64,000 bases of DNA from Cephalopachus bancanus (Eukaryota; Chordata; Mammalia; Primates; Tarsiidae). Shown piece by piece: positions 1 through 13,374 of the stretch. The stretch covers positions 5,982,501 through 6,046,500 of the forward strand of contig JAPVLO010000039.1 of NCBI GenBank assembly GCA_027257055.1. The letters run 5' to 3'. The position numbers and the translations under genes were made by a program. The notes below the pieces were generated by a model that searched no databases, was not told the DNA's origin, and saw nothing but the letters and a program-made list of their open reading frames with translations. Position 1 is the stretch's first letter, and each line of letters starts with the position of its first letter.

Positions 1-715
1 CTGATACCACACTTTCTCCCCTCACTGTGCTTCAGGGACAGTGGCCTTCTTTCAGCCACGTGTACATATGCCCATCCTTTCCACACTGATCCCTTCCTCC
101 CACGTGCTTTTCTCAGACTATACCGCAAGTGACTCCCTCTCACCATGACATCCCCACTTCAGTATCATTTCTTCAGAGGGGGCTTTGCTGACTCACTATC
201 CAAACCAGTTCCTCTGCTCACTTGCGGTTCTCTGTTGCAGGTTCTTAATTGCAGCTGGTGATCCATGCACTTGTTCGTTGGTTCTCCATTCTGCTGGTTC
301 CATGCGTTAGCGCTTCATGCTCTCAGTTTTGTCATGAGTGTCTAGCCTGGCGTGCAGTACTCACATTAAACCAATAACTTCTTGTTCCTTATTATGTGAA
401 GAAAGTTGCCCTATATAATTCAGTCTCCAGAGAAATTACTCATACTTTCAATACTTTGTTGTACCCGTTCTTGCTTTTCATATTATTTGCAAATGGACCA
501 CTGCTGCAGAGATGTGATTCAATCTTTTATACATTTGAATGTCCATTGTGCTGGGCCATCAGTTGATACTGTAGGTACTAAGATTAGTAAGACATAGTCA
601 ATATAAGGTATTATTAGGATTTAAAATAGGCCTAATCCCATTCCTAACAAATTTCAGGAGCTTGTTATATGTTGAAAGGATGAATAGAATAAAAATTATT
701 AAGAAAACTTTTCCT

Positions 716-1008
716 GACTGGGTGCAGTGGCTCACGCCTATAATCCTAGCACTTTGGGAGGCTGAGGCGAGAGGATTGCCTGAGCCCGGAGGTTTGAGAA
801 CAGCCTGGGCAACATGGTGAAGTGAAACCTTGTCTCTACAATAAATCAAAAAATTAGCCAGGCGTGGTAGTACGTGCCTGTAGTTCCAGCTACTTGGAGG
901 GCTGATGTAGAAGGATCAATGCAGCCCAGCAGGTCAATGCTGGGATGGCCGTGAGCATGCCACTCCAGCCTGGGCGACAGAATGAGACTCCAACTTAAAA
1001 AAAAAAAA
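716..1008 (+). mobile_element. Alu, sense, full length
   Basis: Starts gactgggtgcagtggctc, carries the 'acaataaatcaaaaaatt' linker typical of this genome's Alus, and ends in an A run. An imperfect duplication (aagaaaacttttcct / aagaattttttcct) flanks it. The right arm has a small internal deletion. Confidence 0.93.
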
Positions 1009-1019
1009 GAATTTTTTCC

Positions 1020-1115
1020 TTTTAAAATTGCTGTGTATACATATACACATTATACATACATATAAACATATATATACATTTATATAATAGATACATACAC
1101 AGGATTGTACAATAT
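1020..1115. repeat. AT-rich low-complexity tract
   Basis: Alternating tata/taca stretches follow the Alu tail; the composition is the only signal. Confidence 0.6.
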
Positions 1116-1117
1116 TT

Positions 1118-1175
1118 AACCTTGAAACTATCCTCAAGCTGATTCTCTCAAACCTTGAAACTATCCTCAAACTGA
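1118..1175 (+). repeat. 33-bp-period tandem duplication, two copies
   Basis: A 25-base word at 1118-1142 recurs at 1151-1175 with one mismatch. This is local slippage or duplication with no known function. Confidence 0.85.
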
Positions 1176-2253
1176 CAGAGGGCAGTATGGAGAGAGATGG
1201 GGCTCATGGTCACCTTTAAAGCATGAAGGCTCTGGCACTGCCCTGACTTTGCTACAGTATCCAAAGGGAGCTGAGGAAAAGCTACTTAGCAGGGTGTTTG
1301 GGAAATTTACTAGAGGGGTTTTTGATGGCCTCAATCATTAAAGGTTATATTGTCCATGGATTTAATTTTCTTTCAGGATGAGAAAGAGGACATTACAGAT
1401 TAAGTATGTAATAAAAAGGAGCCGTTGGGTCTGATAGGGTTGAGGATGAGTGGTTTGCTGTTGGTTTTCCAGAAGGCGTTATTACAGATCCTGAAGGGAA
1501 TTTAACATGTTTCAAAGAACCTAACAAGAATGTCATGATGAAGCAGAGTTTGATACTAGAGCCGGCTGCTTCTGCTTGGAGGTTCCCTATGGAATGCCTT
1601 GCAGAAACTTTGACTGATGTCAGTGATACAGGAATTCTGGGATATGATGGGGGACCAGTATTGTCACCTGTATTCATATCAGGAAGGCACAATATGCAAA
1701 TAAGCTGGCTGCAGGGAGTAATGTCTCAGGCCGCTGATGGAGTGTGGAAGCCGTGAACAGGAGTTTGGTCTCTGATGCTCACCTAACTCCTCAGCACCCT
1801 GCCATGACGGAGCTTATGTAATTGCATAGTGCTCATGCGGCCGTGGTGCTCGTGATCATTCAGGCAGTAGGTTGTCAAGAAGGTGGGGACAGTCAGGGCA
1901 GGAGAGTCCTGGAGGGGCAGGTAGAAAATGGAAGTTGGCCGAAGTGACCTGAGTTGGATTCTACCTGCTTCATGAATTTGCCTGGGACTAAGGCTTCAGT
2001 GCAAGAGATGGCCGAGTAATACCTTGCCTGAAACACCTACTGCCAGTTTGGCTTAGTCAGTTTTTACCAGATCCTATTAGCATTGTGGCTGTGTGCCTAG
2101 TTAAACATTCAAGCCCCATACAGTTTGTCCCATGAAATGGTCGTTGTTCAGTGGTGTGTTTAATACATGTGTTGCTTTTAATGGGTGTGAAAGATCAGAG
2201 AGTTTGGGTGTTTGTTTTCCAAACTGTTTTTTGGACCCAACATAGTAAAATTT

Positions 2254-2556
2254 TTTATTTTATTTTATTTTTTATTTTTTTGAGTTGGAGTCTCACTCTG
2301 TTGCCCAGACTGGAGTGCAGTGGCATGCTCCTGGCCACCGCAACCTTGATCTCCTGGGCTCCGGCAATCCTTCCTCTTCAGCCTTCCAAGTAGCCGAAAC
2401 TCTAGGTGTGTGCTACCATGCCCAGCTAATTTTGATTTGTTGTAGAGACGAGATCTCGCCAAGTTGCCCAGTGGGTCTCAAACCTATGGTTCAGGTAATC
2501 CACTTGCCTTGGGCTCCCAAAGTGCTGGGATTACAGGCTGAGCCACCGAGCCCAGT
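2254..2556 (-). mobile_element. Alu, antisense, full length
   Basis: T-rich tail then gagttggagtctcactctg, ending gccaccgagcccagt. Target-site duplication caacatagtaaaattt at both sides (from 2238 and 2557), so an intact insertion. Confidence 0.95.
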
Positions 2557-3039
2557 CAACATAGTAAAATTTAAAGTGCAGGAAAAAAATAGAAAATACG
2601 GTATATTTTATAAATATTCCCTTTTAAAACATTTTTAGGAATAATATTTGTCAAGCAAGGTCGAGCTGATATACACTTAGTTTCTGAGTAAGAATTTTCA
2701 ACCAATTTTTGTCCCATTTTAAGATTTAAAAAAAAATTCATGTTTCTAAGTGCTCTTATTTCCTTATGCTTAAAGATTATCTACCATTTTGTCTGATGGA
2801 GTATCTATTCTATTTGGCGATTCTCGCTAGCAGTGTACAGGGTAATCTCCCTCTTGTATTTGCTTCTAAATGTCATCTATAATAAATAAGAATTAATACT
2901 TAGGGGGTTCGCATTTAGTTTTTCTTTTTATCACACTCATTTTAAAAAATATTCTTTACTACCTCATCTCTATTTAATAAGGGTAAGAAAGGGCTGTTTC
3001 CAATTTATTCTTTTTCACCAATAAGGAAGATCATCACTG

Positions 3040-3238
3040 CTTCACACGTAGCTGCCAGCCACATGTGGCTACTTTAAATTATAATTTTAAAAAAACATAA
3101 AAAATTTGGTTCCTCATTCATACTAGCCATGTTTTGAGTGGTCAGTAGTCACATGTGGCTGGTGACTACTGAACTAGACAGCTATAGGACGTATCCATCA
3201 TCACAGAAAGTTCAATACAATGTTCTATTGGACAGCAT
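3040..3238. mobile_element. hAT-Charlie type DNA transposon remnant (MER1/MER3-like)
   Basis: Contains two copies of cacatgtggct and an end tctattggacagca, a layout I associate with small non-autonomous Charlie elements. The exact subfamily is from memory. Confidence 0.55.
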
Positions 3239-4932
3239 GGGTCTATATTCTTCATCCAATCCAGTAACCACTCCCTATATATTATCTTATCACTTACAAT
3301 AGCTTTCAGGGCTTAATTGAAAACCTCCTCTGTTTTCTGGGACCATCTGTAAGTTCCTCCTCTGGGTACACCTTAAACACTCCTTTAAACCTCTCTCTGT
3401 ATGGCTTTTTGTATCAGCCACATTGCTGGTCCTTGATGTGACTGGGCAGATCTCTGTCCTAGCCGGAAGCCACAAGTCAGCCTGGTCTTGGTTTATTTCC
3501 TGTGACCACCCCCTCTCCATTTCTTATTAGGACAAGTGGTGGACATATTTGCCTAATTTCTGCACGAGGCTCATTGGAGTTATCACCTCTCAGTCTAGTT
3601 CACTTACAATTTGAAGAACTCTTTATTCATTTTATTTCGTCTATTTTGATTTTTTTTATTTTAACAGGATTTTATTGTGCCTCATCTGGCCCTATCACCT
3701 TCTCTAAGTTTGATTTCTTTCTCTTTATTTCAACAACTTTTCTTTCATCCTTGTTCCTCTCGTGATTTTTTTAAAAACTGATCTTCACAAGTTTCATTCT
3801 TTCTTAAATTTACATTTATGATGTATTCTCTGAATCAATGGAAGTTTTGTGTTAAGTATTTTACTCTATTTATTTATTATATTTCTTATTGATAATGGAA
3901 CACAGAGTTTATAGTTAATGTTAATTAATTTAATATTTTCAGTTTTTCTTTTGAAAATTGTGGTACATTATTCAGTGGTAAACTTCGTAATGTTGAAAAT
4001 AAATGAATGTGATCACGCCTATCAAACAATCCTGAGCAAAAAAGCAACTTTCATGAGAATACTTTTAAAATGATGTCCTTTATATAAATTTACAAAACTC
4101 TATTAGTGCTGCATATTGCTTAGCATTGCATAGCTATATAGCGAAAGTCAAAGAACACTGGGAACTTGCACAGGACAGGTAACATTTTATTTTTTAGACT
4201 GCTGGGACCATGGGTCTTCAGTATATTTTTCCTTAAATGTTTCTGTGTCTGAAATGTTTTATAACAAATTCAAAATTTGTGCTTTTTAAAACTAAATAAG
4301 AAAAATATATAATAATGTAAAAAAAGAATGTTTTTCATAATCTCATCTTCCTGTTGCATTTAGGTGTATTTCTGTTTTTTAGCATGGTTTAGTATTCAAA
4401 TAACAGTTTCCCTCCCATTATGTTTTGCTGGACCTTATGTCTCTTCTTCTCTGAGTCCTCAGCTGTCTTGTTTTGGACAGCACCTCTCCTAGTCTGGAGC
4501 CTCCTTTCCCCGGCTTTCTGCCCACTTTCATCTCTTCTTTGAAGACAGTAGTTCTACCAGGGTCTGTAGCAAAGCTCAGCCTTCCACCATAAGACAAGGG
4601 CGCTTCAGAAGTCTCACTCAGCCCCTTTTGTAAGTGAGGGCTGTTGTGTGCAGCTAGCTGTAGGTCACTTTCTGTGTAAGCCACATCTCTGCTTGTTGGT
4701 GTGACCAGGACCCCTCCTTTGTCCTCTCCTCTTGTGCATGGGCATGCACCACTCACTGCCTTGCTTTCAGTTTCAGTTTTGATTATGTATGAGTCTACAA
4801 CATAGTTGTGATTTTCTTGGGATATAAATGGCAATTGCATGCTGTGCAGTGTGATTTCCCTGACGGCAGAGTGGCCCTGGTCTTGAGTTCTTGTCAAGTA
4901 CGCAGCAACACTTTGGGAATTATTTTTAAAAA

Positions 4933-5236
4933 GCCAGGCTCAGTGGCTCAGCCTGTAATCCCAGCACTTTGGGCTGCCGAGACAAGTGGATTGCCTGAGC
5001 CCACAAGTTCGAGACCAGCCTGGGCAACTCGGTGAGACCTTGTCTCTACAATAAATAAAAAAATTAGCCAGGTGCAGTAGCACGCACCTGTAGTTCTGGC
5101 TACTTGGGAGACTGAGGTGGAAGGATTGCTGGAACCCAGCAGGTCAATGCTGGGGTAGCAGTGAGTGTGTCACTGCACTCCAGCCTGAGCGACGGAGTGA
5201 GACTCCAGCTAAAAATAATAATAATAATAAATAAAA
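4933..5236 (+). mobile_element. Alu, sense, full length
   Basis: Starts gccaggctcagtggctcagc and ends in an (AAT)n tail at 5212-5230. Both arms are present. Confidence 0.93.
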
Positions 5237-6244
5237 ACATGCTACACAAACACAACATTGATTCTTCTGAAAAAAACTGAAAAAAGAAAGACTACCACTA
5301 GTGCCAATATGAAATTGGAGACAGAGGAGATATCTAGGAAGAAATTGGAGGTTTTGGATTTCTCAGTTAGATGATTTGAGTAAGTCTGCCATGCGTTCCA
5401 CAAACAAGAAAAGACAATCTGGGAAACTGTCAGCCTCTGCCTCAGCTAGTGTGCAAAATGCTCACCAAAAGAGAGAAAACCTTAATGCAAGTTGAAAACT
5501 GGGTGATCCGAAAAGTGTGGAAATTCACAGCAAGCATGTGTCTGTGCTGGAAATGTATGATTTGGGAGAAAGCCAGAAGCCTGGTAAACATTTCCATGAA
5601 GTAGCAGGTGGTGAAAGCAGTGGTATGGCTACTCCCACGAAAGGTTAGTCAAGAATGTTCAGCATCGTGTCTTTTCTTTGCATAACATGAAGTTTATGGG
5701 AGATGTGGTACTATAGCCTAGGTTGCCTTTCTTCCCAGCTTGACATGCTCATAGGTAATCTGTCACAGTAGAGTAGAAAAAAAAAGTTGCTTATAGGAAC
5801 TATCAATGCAGGTAAAATCGCCCATGGGTCAGAAGAAAATACCTTTGCAAATAAATGTACTTATGTATAAAAAGTCCTCTCAGTGTTCAAGGCAGCAAGG
5901 ACAATGGCCCCTTCTCATTTTTGTGGCCAAGTGTCCAGCATGAGATGTGGCTGGGCTCTCTGGGCTGTACACCTGCCACAGGAGAAGTGTGTTGGCACTC
6001 GAGTAAGACAGCTTGGGTGTCAATCCAATCTTCTGGGCTAGACAGCAATAGTGAGAGCTGCAAATTTGATAATTCTTGGAGCTATCTCATGAAGGTCAAA
6101 TTTTGTTTTGTTTTGTTTAATCTCTCCCAGACTTCTGAACTCTTGCCAGGGCGAATTTTTAATTCCTCAAGGTTATTTAGCCTTATTTCTTAGTTATATG
6201 TTTTTCCATCCCAGCTCTACCACACTACCTGTTTCTAAACCTTG

Positions 6245-6537
6245 TTTGTTTGTTTTTTTGAGTTGGAGTCTCACTCTGTCACCCAGACTGGAGTACAGAG
6301 GCCGCTTCCGGCCACCGCAGCCTCGACCTGCTGGGCTCCGGCAATCCTTCCTCCTCAGCCTTCCAAGTAGCTGGAACTACAGGTGTGCGCTACCACGCCC
6401 GGCTGATGTTTTGAATTATTGTAGAGATGAGGTCTTGCCAAGTTGTCCAGGCGGGTCTCAAACCTGCAGGCTCAGGCAATCCACTCACCTCAGCCTCCTA
6501 AAGCGCGGGATTACAGGCTGAGCCACCAAGCCCAGCT
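6245..6537 (-). mobile_element. Alu, antisense, full length
   Basis: T-rich tail then gagttggag, ending gccaccaagcccagct. Flanked by ctaaacctt at 6234 and 6538. It retains many CpG-derived sites, suggesting a younger copy. Confidence 0.94.
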
Positions 6538-6639
6538 CTAAACCTTTATTTTAAAAATATTTTTCTTTTACCTGTTACTGCCCACTCTCAGAACAGTTGC
6601 ATCTTGTCAAAGTTCATATTGCTTCATTTCTTTTCTTTT

Positions 6640-6960
6640 TTTTTAAAAAAACTTAATTGACATATAATTCATATACTATGCACTTCGCCCCTCTAAAGTG
6701 TTCAATTCAGTGGGTTTTAGCATATCTGTGGAACTGCACAACCACTACCATGATCTAATTCTACATTTTCATTACCCTAAAAAGTAACCCTATACCCATC
6801 AGCAGTTACATCCTATCCCCCACAAACCCTTAGCAATCACTGATCTGCTTTCTGTTTCTAGAGATTTCCCTGTTCTAGACATTTCATATAAATGGATTGT
6901 GTAGTATGGCCTTTTGTGAGTGGCTTCTTTCACTGAGCATCATACAACTTTTTTCTGTTT
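6640..6960 (-). mobile_element. Old L1 3'-end fragment (L1M type)
   Basis: Contains gacatataattcatatact, the 'gtgttcaattcagtgg' segment and 'atttcatataaatgga', a run typical of the antisense 3' UTR of mammalian-wide L1s. Confidence 0.7.
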
Positions 6961-7546
6961 TCAGTGTATTCCCTTTTTTGTTTTTGTTTTTTAAAATTAT
7001 TTCACTGCCACCTAGTCTCAGATTTTAAATGCAGTTTTTCATTCCTTCTCTTTGTAGAATTTATTTTTCATTGTCTATGTTCTATACTTACATCAGCACC
7101 TCTTAAAAACCTTCAAATTAACTGTTATTTACTAGTTCTCTAGGGAAAAGAATGTGACCTGCAATCCCTCTTATGCCTGCTACAGATGTAACCTGACTTA
7201 CTCTCTCCTGTCTGATGGCATTTGATGCTGTCACTTGGTGAATAACATTCGATCAGCTAGTAGTCTGTTTTATTTCCTAATATCTTTCCCCAGCTCTCTT
7301 GTTTCATAGCCTGTTCTGATTATTTAGCTGTTATTTTACAGTATTCCAAATAGTTGTGAGACCTTCATTTCCCTTTTGTTGTCTACAACTCATTGTAAAG
7401 TGCCTTTTGTCACCTCTGAACCTCTTGTCAGCGGTAATCTTGAATTTCTGTAGTCCCCTCTTTTTGTAGATCTGTATCATTACTTATTGTCCTTACATTC
7501 ACTGCTATTCTCAGGACTATCTCAGGAAAAGCCTTGTCTTTCCCTT

Positions 7547-7660
7547 TTTACATGTATTAGCTCATTTAATCCTCATGACAACCCTATGAAGTGGTATTAT
7601 CGTTATAAGTATTTCTATTTTCTAGACAAGGGAGCTAAGGTCAAGCGTTAAAATAAAAGT
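7547..7660 (+). mobile_element. MIR fragment
   Basis: Carries the MIR core tcatttaatcctcatgacaa and cctatgaagtggtattat, then a decayed 'gacaagggagctaag'. Confidence 0.7.
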
Positions 7661-7972
7661 TACCTACAGTACTTTTAAATTCATTTTCCCTTCCAGTCCT
7701 TAGCCTAGTTCCTAACACTCAGTAATTACTTGATAAACATTTAATTTATGGTGTAAGTGAATGAGCAAATGAATGAATGAGATAGTACCTGGTAGGCTGT
7801 TCATGGGTATGCCAAATGTTATCTTTCAGAGATAGCCTTTATGAAGGCTCGTGATACTAAACCATAATTCAAGAGTTTGTTAGAGGTGGGAGGTGTGGGT
7901 CTCAAGTTTGTTACCACTGGACTCTCCTGGTGTTGGCATTCCGCAATGTAGCTTTTAGCAATGGAGCATTTA

Positions 7973-8269
7973 TTTATTTATTTATTTATTTTGGAGTTGG
8001 AGTTTCACTCTGTCGCCCAGACTGGAGTGCAGTGGCCATTCCCGGCCACCGCAGCCTCGACCTGCTGGGCTCCGGCGATCCTTCCGCCTCAGCCTTCCGA
8101 GTAGCTGGAACTACAGGGCACGCTACCACGCCCGGCTAATTTTTGATTTATTGTAGAGATGAGGTCTCGCCAAGTCGCCCAGGCGGGTCTCGAACCCGGA
8201 GGCTCAGGCGATTCACTCACCTCAGCCTCCCAAGGCGCGGGATTACAGGCTGAGTCACCGAGCCCGGCT
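7973..8269 (-). mobile_element. Alu, antisense, full length, relatively young
   Basis: Perfect 13-base duplication aatggagcattta at 7960-7972 and 8270-8282. A (TTTA)n tail and many intact CpGs suggest recent insertion. Confidence 0.97.
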
Positions 8270-8810
8270 AATGGAGCATTTACTGACACCCAAAATAGAA
8301 GGTAAGAAGAGACAGTATATGGGAGCATGGTCACCAAGTGGAAGCCCATCATTCATATTTGGCTGTGGTGGCAGCTGTTCACCCGTTACTGGGCAAGAAA
8401 AGGAAGCTTGCACTATTTAGGTAGAAGCACCTGTTTAGCAGCAGGGTAGAGAGTGTGTGTATGTATTCTTCCAAAATGTTGTTTTGTTAGGCTGAAGTTT
8501 GAATCAAGAGCAAGTTAAAGAGGCATGGTGCCCACCCTTTATCTCTTTCACCTTCTTGCATAAATTTGTCTTGTATTTTATTGTTTGACATTTCATTTTT
8601 AAAGAAGAGGTTAAGTTTCACCAACAGCCACTTATGGTGATAGGATTTATCACCAAATTTTGGGACAATCAGAACAAATAAGTCTTTGTGATTATATGTT
8701 TTACTCAGACCCACCCACAGTGTTGTAATATTAACAGGTGAAAAATAATTTTTTTAATCAAAACGTTTGCTCTTCTTAGTAAGAAGAAAATATCTATAAC
8801 TTTATAGGCT

Positions 8811-9125
8811 GGCTGGGCTCAGTGGCTCAGCCTGTAATCCCAGCACTTTGGGAGGCCGAGGCGAGTGGATTGCCTGAGCCCACAGGTTTGAGACCAGCTC
8901 AGGCAGCCTGGCAAGACCTTGTCTCTACAATAAAATAAAAAATAGCTGGGTGTGGTAGCGCACATCTGTAGTTCCAGCTATGTGGAAGGCTGAGGCGGAA
9001 GGACTGCTGGAACCCAGAAGTTGGACACTGGAGTGGCCGTGAGCATGCATGCCACTGCTCTCCAGACTGGGTGAAGGAGTGAGACTCCAACTCAAAAACA
9101 AACAAACAAACAAACAAAAAGAAAA
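8811..9125 (+). mobile_element. Alu, sense, full length
   Basis: Flanked by aactttatagg. Its tail has become (CAAA)n near 9095-9120. Confidence 0.95.
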
Positions 9126-9277
9126 ACTTTATAGGCCTTGGTTAGTAGGTAGATTATGAGTATATTAAATCTTTATTTTTCTTACTGACTGATTACATTT
9201 TAGTTTTAATAATTCTCATACTACCTGGTCATTTCAGACCTAGTCAGGAGGAAAAATACAGTGTAAAATGAAAATAT

Positions 9278-9412
9278 ATGTATATTTTTTAAGAGACAAT
9301 GCTCGCTCTGTCACCTAGGATCACTGCAGCTTGAATTCCTGGCTTTAAGCTGTCCTCCTGCCTTGGCCTCCCAAAGCTCTGGGGTTATAGGCATGAGCCA
9401 CTAAGCCTTGCC
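9278..9412 (-). mobile_element. Free Alu-like monomer (FLAM type), antisense
   Basis: Only about 135 bases: a monomeric arm with tcactgcagcttgaattcct and ending in atgagccactaagcc. No second arm, so an old monomeric 7SL element rather than a truncated Alu. Confidence 0.7.
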
Positions 9413-10519
9413 ACAACATTTCTAGAATGCTTATGAACCAACCAGAGCTGATTACTTCTCTTATGTTTTTTGTTTTAAATTATTAGTGATGTAAGCTTCT
9501 AGGCATTTGTTATGTTATGTTGTTAACTCCCAGAGTCATATCTTAAAACATTATTTTCTTCCTGGTTATTCTTCTCTTTCTGTTGAATTGACTGTCAAGT
9601 CCTTGATTCTTGGTGACTGAGGACATTTCACTCCAAAACACGAGTCCCATAGAAAAAAAGACCAGGCCAGAATCATCTTTCTTTTCCAAAATGGACTTCA
9701 TCACTCACTCATATTACATTCAGTTCACCAAACCTGATCGCCTCTGTGTACAAGGCACAGTTTGTTCTCAAAGAAGTGATGATATACCTAAGAATACTTA
9801 AGAACATTAGCCACATTAACCCCCTCAGCACACACAACCATAGACAAACTCCTTCAACAGGCAGGAGCCCATTAGGAAATACCTCCCTTCTCTGTAGCCT
9901 TTGTAAAGTCAAGCTGGTGAAAGGCATCAGTGTTGGTGAGGTTTAAACTCAATTACTGAGAAAGAGTATAAGAAATCTTATTAATTATTCTCCAATTTAC
10001 ACTGTACTTAAATCATTTAGCTGCCTTATTTTGATCTGCTCCAAGAGAGCCATTCTAATGAACTTAGACCTCAGGGTGCATGGGTATGGTTACTCATTAA
10101 ATCCTATCTCCTGCAAACTCTCTTGATTTAAGACTGACTTGGCTTGAACTTAGTAACCCATCCTGATATACTTCTCTGGGTATTTTCTGTCAGGCAGCTA
10201 AATTTTGCCTTACTGGTCATGTGATGCTGATATCCCTCTGGTCTTGGCAAAGGGCTTCACTTTAAACTTAGCTTTCCAAATGAAACATAAATAAAAAGGT
10301 AATTTATTCACCACTTTTACTTGTGGACATACAGGTATGTTGGAGCTTTGTAACACTAGCAGGATTGTGTTATCACTACAAGTTGGTCATTCAGAGATTC
10401 CCAAATAAAAGTCCAAGTTAGAGATTGGGAGGAATGACAGACTTAATAGTTCTGCAAATGCTTTTGTATATAGAAGGAGCGTGGAAGAGATTCCTGGTGA
10501 TATACAGGTCAAGCATCAT

Positions 10520-10733
10520 GTTGATCATGATAGCAAATGTTGCTGAGTGCTTACTATGTGCCGTGTGCTTTTGTAAAGGCTGTGTGTGTGTTAATCACAT
10601 AAACCTCGTGTCAGCTTGTGGGATAAATTCTGGTCTTAGCCTTGCCATATGGACAAGGAAACTGAGATGCAGAGGGATGAAACAGCTTACTAAGGTTGCA
10701 CAATTAGGAGATGCTGGAGCCTGGACCTGACCC
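10520..10733 (+). mobile_element. MIR, nearly full length
   Basis: gagtgcttactatgtgcc is the MIR start motif; aaggaaactgagatgcagag and ttgcacaattaggagatgct match its 3' half. Confidence 0.85.
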
Positions 10734-11235
10734 TGAAGACTCCTCTCCAGAAGCCATGCCCTCACCCATCATACTCGACCACCTATAGTAGTATAGTATA
10801 GTATATTGCCTGTCATCACCAGATCTGGGGGAAGTAGGTTCCTTGTTTCTGTCATTATTTCCTGACTTCCATGTCCCCAGCTTACCACCCACTGAAGCTG
10901 GCATTTCCATCAGTTCCCCGGCTTGTCCTGAGCCCATTCCTGCTCATTACCCTGTCACCCTCAGGAGGAAGTCTCCGTGTAGTGCCCTCCATGGAGGGGC
11001 TGCAGCTCAGCTCCAGCCATTCTCCCACTCAGATGCTCTGTTCTAGCCACACTAAGCTCAGTGCCACCCCTCAACCAAAGGATCGCTTTCTGGAGGGCCT
11101 TTCATGGACTGTTCTAGTAACACCCAGTGCTTGGTATCAGCCAACCCCTCCCTTGGCCCTATTTGCTGTTGCTGGGCTGATCTTGCTCCATCTTTCAATT
11201 CTTAGCCTGGAAAGCACCTCATCCATGGGGCCTTC

Positions 11236-11590
11236 TGTCTTAGTCCAGTCCTACTGCTATAACAGAATACCACAGACTGGGAAATCTATAAAGAACAGAA
11301 ACTTGTGTTCTAACAGTTCTGAAGGCTAGAAAGTCCAAGATTAAGGTGCCGGCAGCTTTAGTTGTCTGGTGTATCCTCTGGAGGGGAAGAATGCTGTGTC
11401 CTAACATAGCAGGAGAGCAGAAGAATAAGTGAGAGATCCAACTCCCTGCATCAAGCCCCTTTATGGGGGCACCTAATCCCTCATGAGGAAGGAGCCTTCC
11501 TGACCTAGTCACCTTTTAAAGGCCCCACTTCTTAATATTATCACATTGGCAACACCTGAATTTTGGAGGGGACACTTTCAAAGCATAGCA
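11236..11590 (+). mobile_element. Interspersed repeat of the ACAGAATACCACAGACTGGG type
   Basis: Contains acagaataccacagactggg, the ccaagattaaggtgccggca segment and an end 'tttcaaagcatagca'. I recognise the sequence as a common mammalian repeat but am not certain of its family name. A decayed piece of the same type lies at 26485-26655. Confidence 0.6.
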
Positions 11591-13129
11591 TTCCTTCCTG
11601 AGTCTTTTTGAGGTGCTCCTCTCCTGTGCTTCCTGGAGCATTTGGTGCTTCCTAATCCTGGGACTTGGCACACTCAACTGTAGTCACACCTATTTGTTGT
11701 CTAGGCCTTTCTTCAGGTGTCAGGCTCCATGCAATCATGGCTGATACATTCCCTGGTCCACCTTGCACCCTTCACAGTGCATAGTAAACAGGAAGTGCTT
11801 AATAAATGTTTGATGAATAAGCAGTGACTCCGTGATCCCAATTCAAAATAGCAATAGCAAACCTCAGGGATGCATACCTCAGGGCATGCCCCTGGGCTCG
11901 TGACTGCTGAGGCAGCAGCTACTGCTCTGGGCTTTCTTCTGTGTGCTGTGCCCGGCATTGTGAATGTGCTGGTTGTCCTTTTAGGCTATGACTCTTCAGG
12001 TCTCCTTGCTCAGCCTTCTCTCTGTTTCAGTTGCCACAGGTCTCTGTCTTTATTTTCTCTTGCAGTTCTGGAGCCCCCCAGGGGACAGATAAACACTTAC
12101 TTGGACAAAGGACCCTTCCTGGGTTTGAGCGGCAGCCCAGTTCATGCCCCCAGGGTAACCTTCATCCATGGATAGCAGCATCCCTGTGCAGGAACGCCCT
12201 GGGCCTCCAGTGTCTCCAAGGGCCAGCCACAGACATAATGGAAACCCTTTCCCTTCCGCCGCAACTCCTTGCTCTCTCCAACTTAAATAGTGTCCTTCCT
12301 TGGTCTGGGTAGGGACTTCCGTCTCCAGGCTGGCCCTGTGCAGCTACACTGGCTCTTCTGGGCTCCTGTCACTACCCTGCTGCCTGGTGACTTACATGCC
12401 ACACCCAGGAGTCATGGGAAGGAAACCCCTAGAGCAGCCCCTGGGGACAGGCCCTCTCCTATACTTCTTTGACAAAGGTGGAAATAGGACTCCCAAACAT
12501 GTCAGAAATGACATTTTTCTTTGTTTGGTCTACCTAGGTTGTGTTTTTTTTTTTACTCTCCTAAAGTGAAATGACAAAATTAGGCAATTGTTGCCTGGGG
12601 CAGAGTCTGAGAGATTAATATAAAAGTGCTTTTGCTCTTATGTCATATTCCAGTTCACATTTCCATTTCAAGTTTATACAGGTAATTAGTTAAAACTACA
12701 ATAAATCCTATACCTAAATTGGGATGTGTGTTTTTGTTGGAGAAAAAAAAATGTACAGAAGTTCAGGGCCTAAGTAAAAGTGAGTGTTTAAAGATTTTCT
12801 TTGGGGTTAGTTGGCATCTAAAAATATGTAAGTCTTTTGGATTTATAACTGTGATTGGCTATACTGTGGGATGTCTTTAGGTGTCTCCAGGATTCTGCCT
12901 AGTTTTCACAATAGTTGACTAGAAAGGTATGCTGTATAGTGTTTTTATGAGGAAAGAGGGAGTTAAGAAAGATGCAGTGATGAAATGGTGGTGTACCCAT
13001 AAAATGATTAAAGATTATTGGTCAGTCAGTCCTAGGTTTTTGACTAATTAATTTTACAGCACTTACTAAATAGGTACCAAGTGTAAGAAACTGCAGTGAG
13101 ATCAGTAGTGTAGACATATCCTTTCTTGA

Positions 13130-13295
13130 TTGAAGCCTTCCATGCTACATCTTTCCATGACTTTTCATCATAACCGTCTGCTGGAGTGTAAATTCTACAC
13201 TCGCCAAGACAGGGACGTTGTTTTGTTCATTATTTTATTCTCAGTGTGTAGCAAACACTAGGCTTAAGATAAATGTTTATTGAATAAATTACATT
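13130..13295 (+). mobile_element. L2-like 3' fragment
   Basis: Has 'aattctacactcgccaagacagg' like the L2 'gcagggac' region and ends aaatgtttattgaataaatt, typical of L2 tails. Confidence 0.6.
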
Positions 13296-13374
13296 GTTAC
13301 TCCCTCTGTTACATTTGCTGTGTGGTTAATTTCCAATAAGGATGAATGATGGATTTCTCTAAGTAAAAATTTGC

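Noticed and set aside
4418..4897. 159-codon open frame, - strand
   Set aside because: No family resemblance; composition and position fit chance in an intron.
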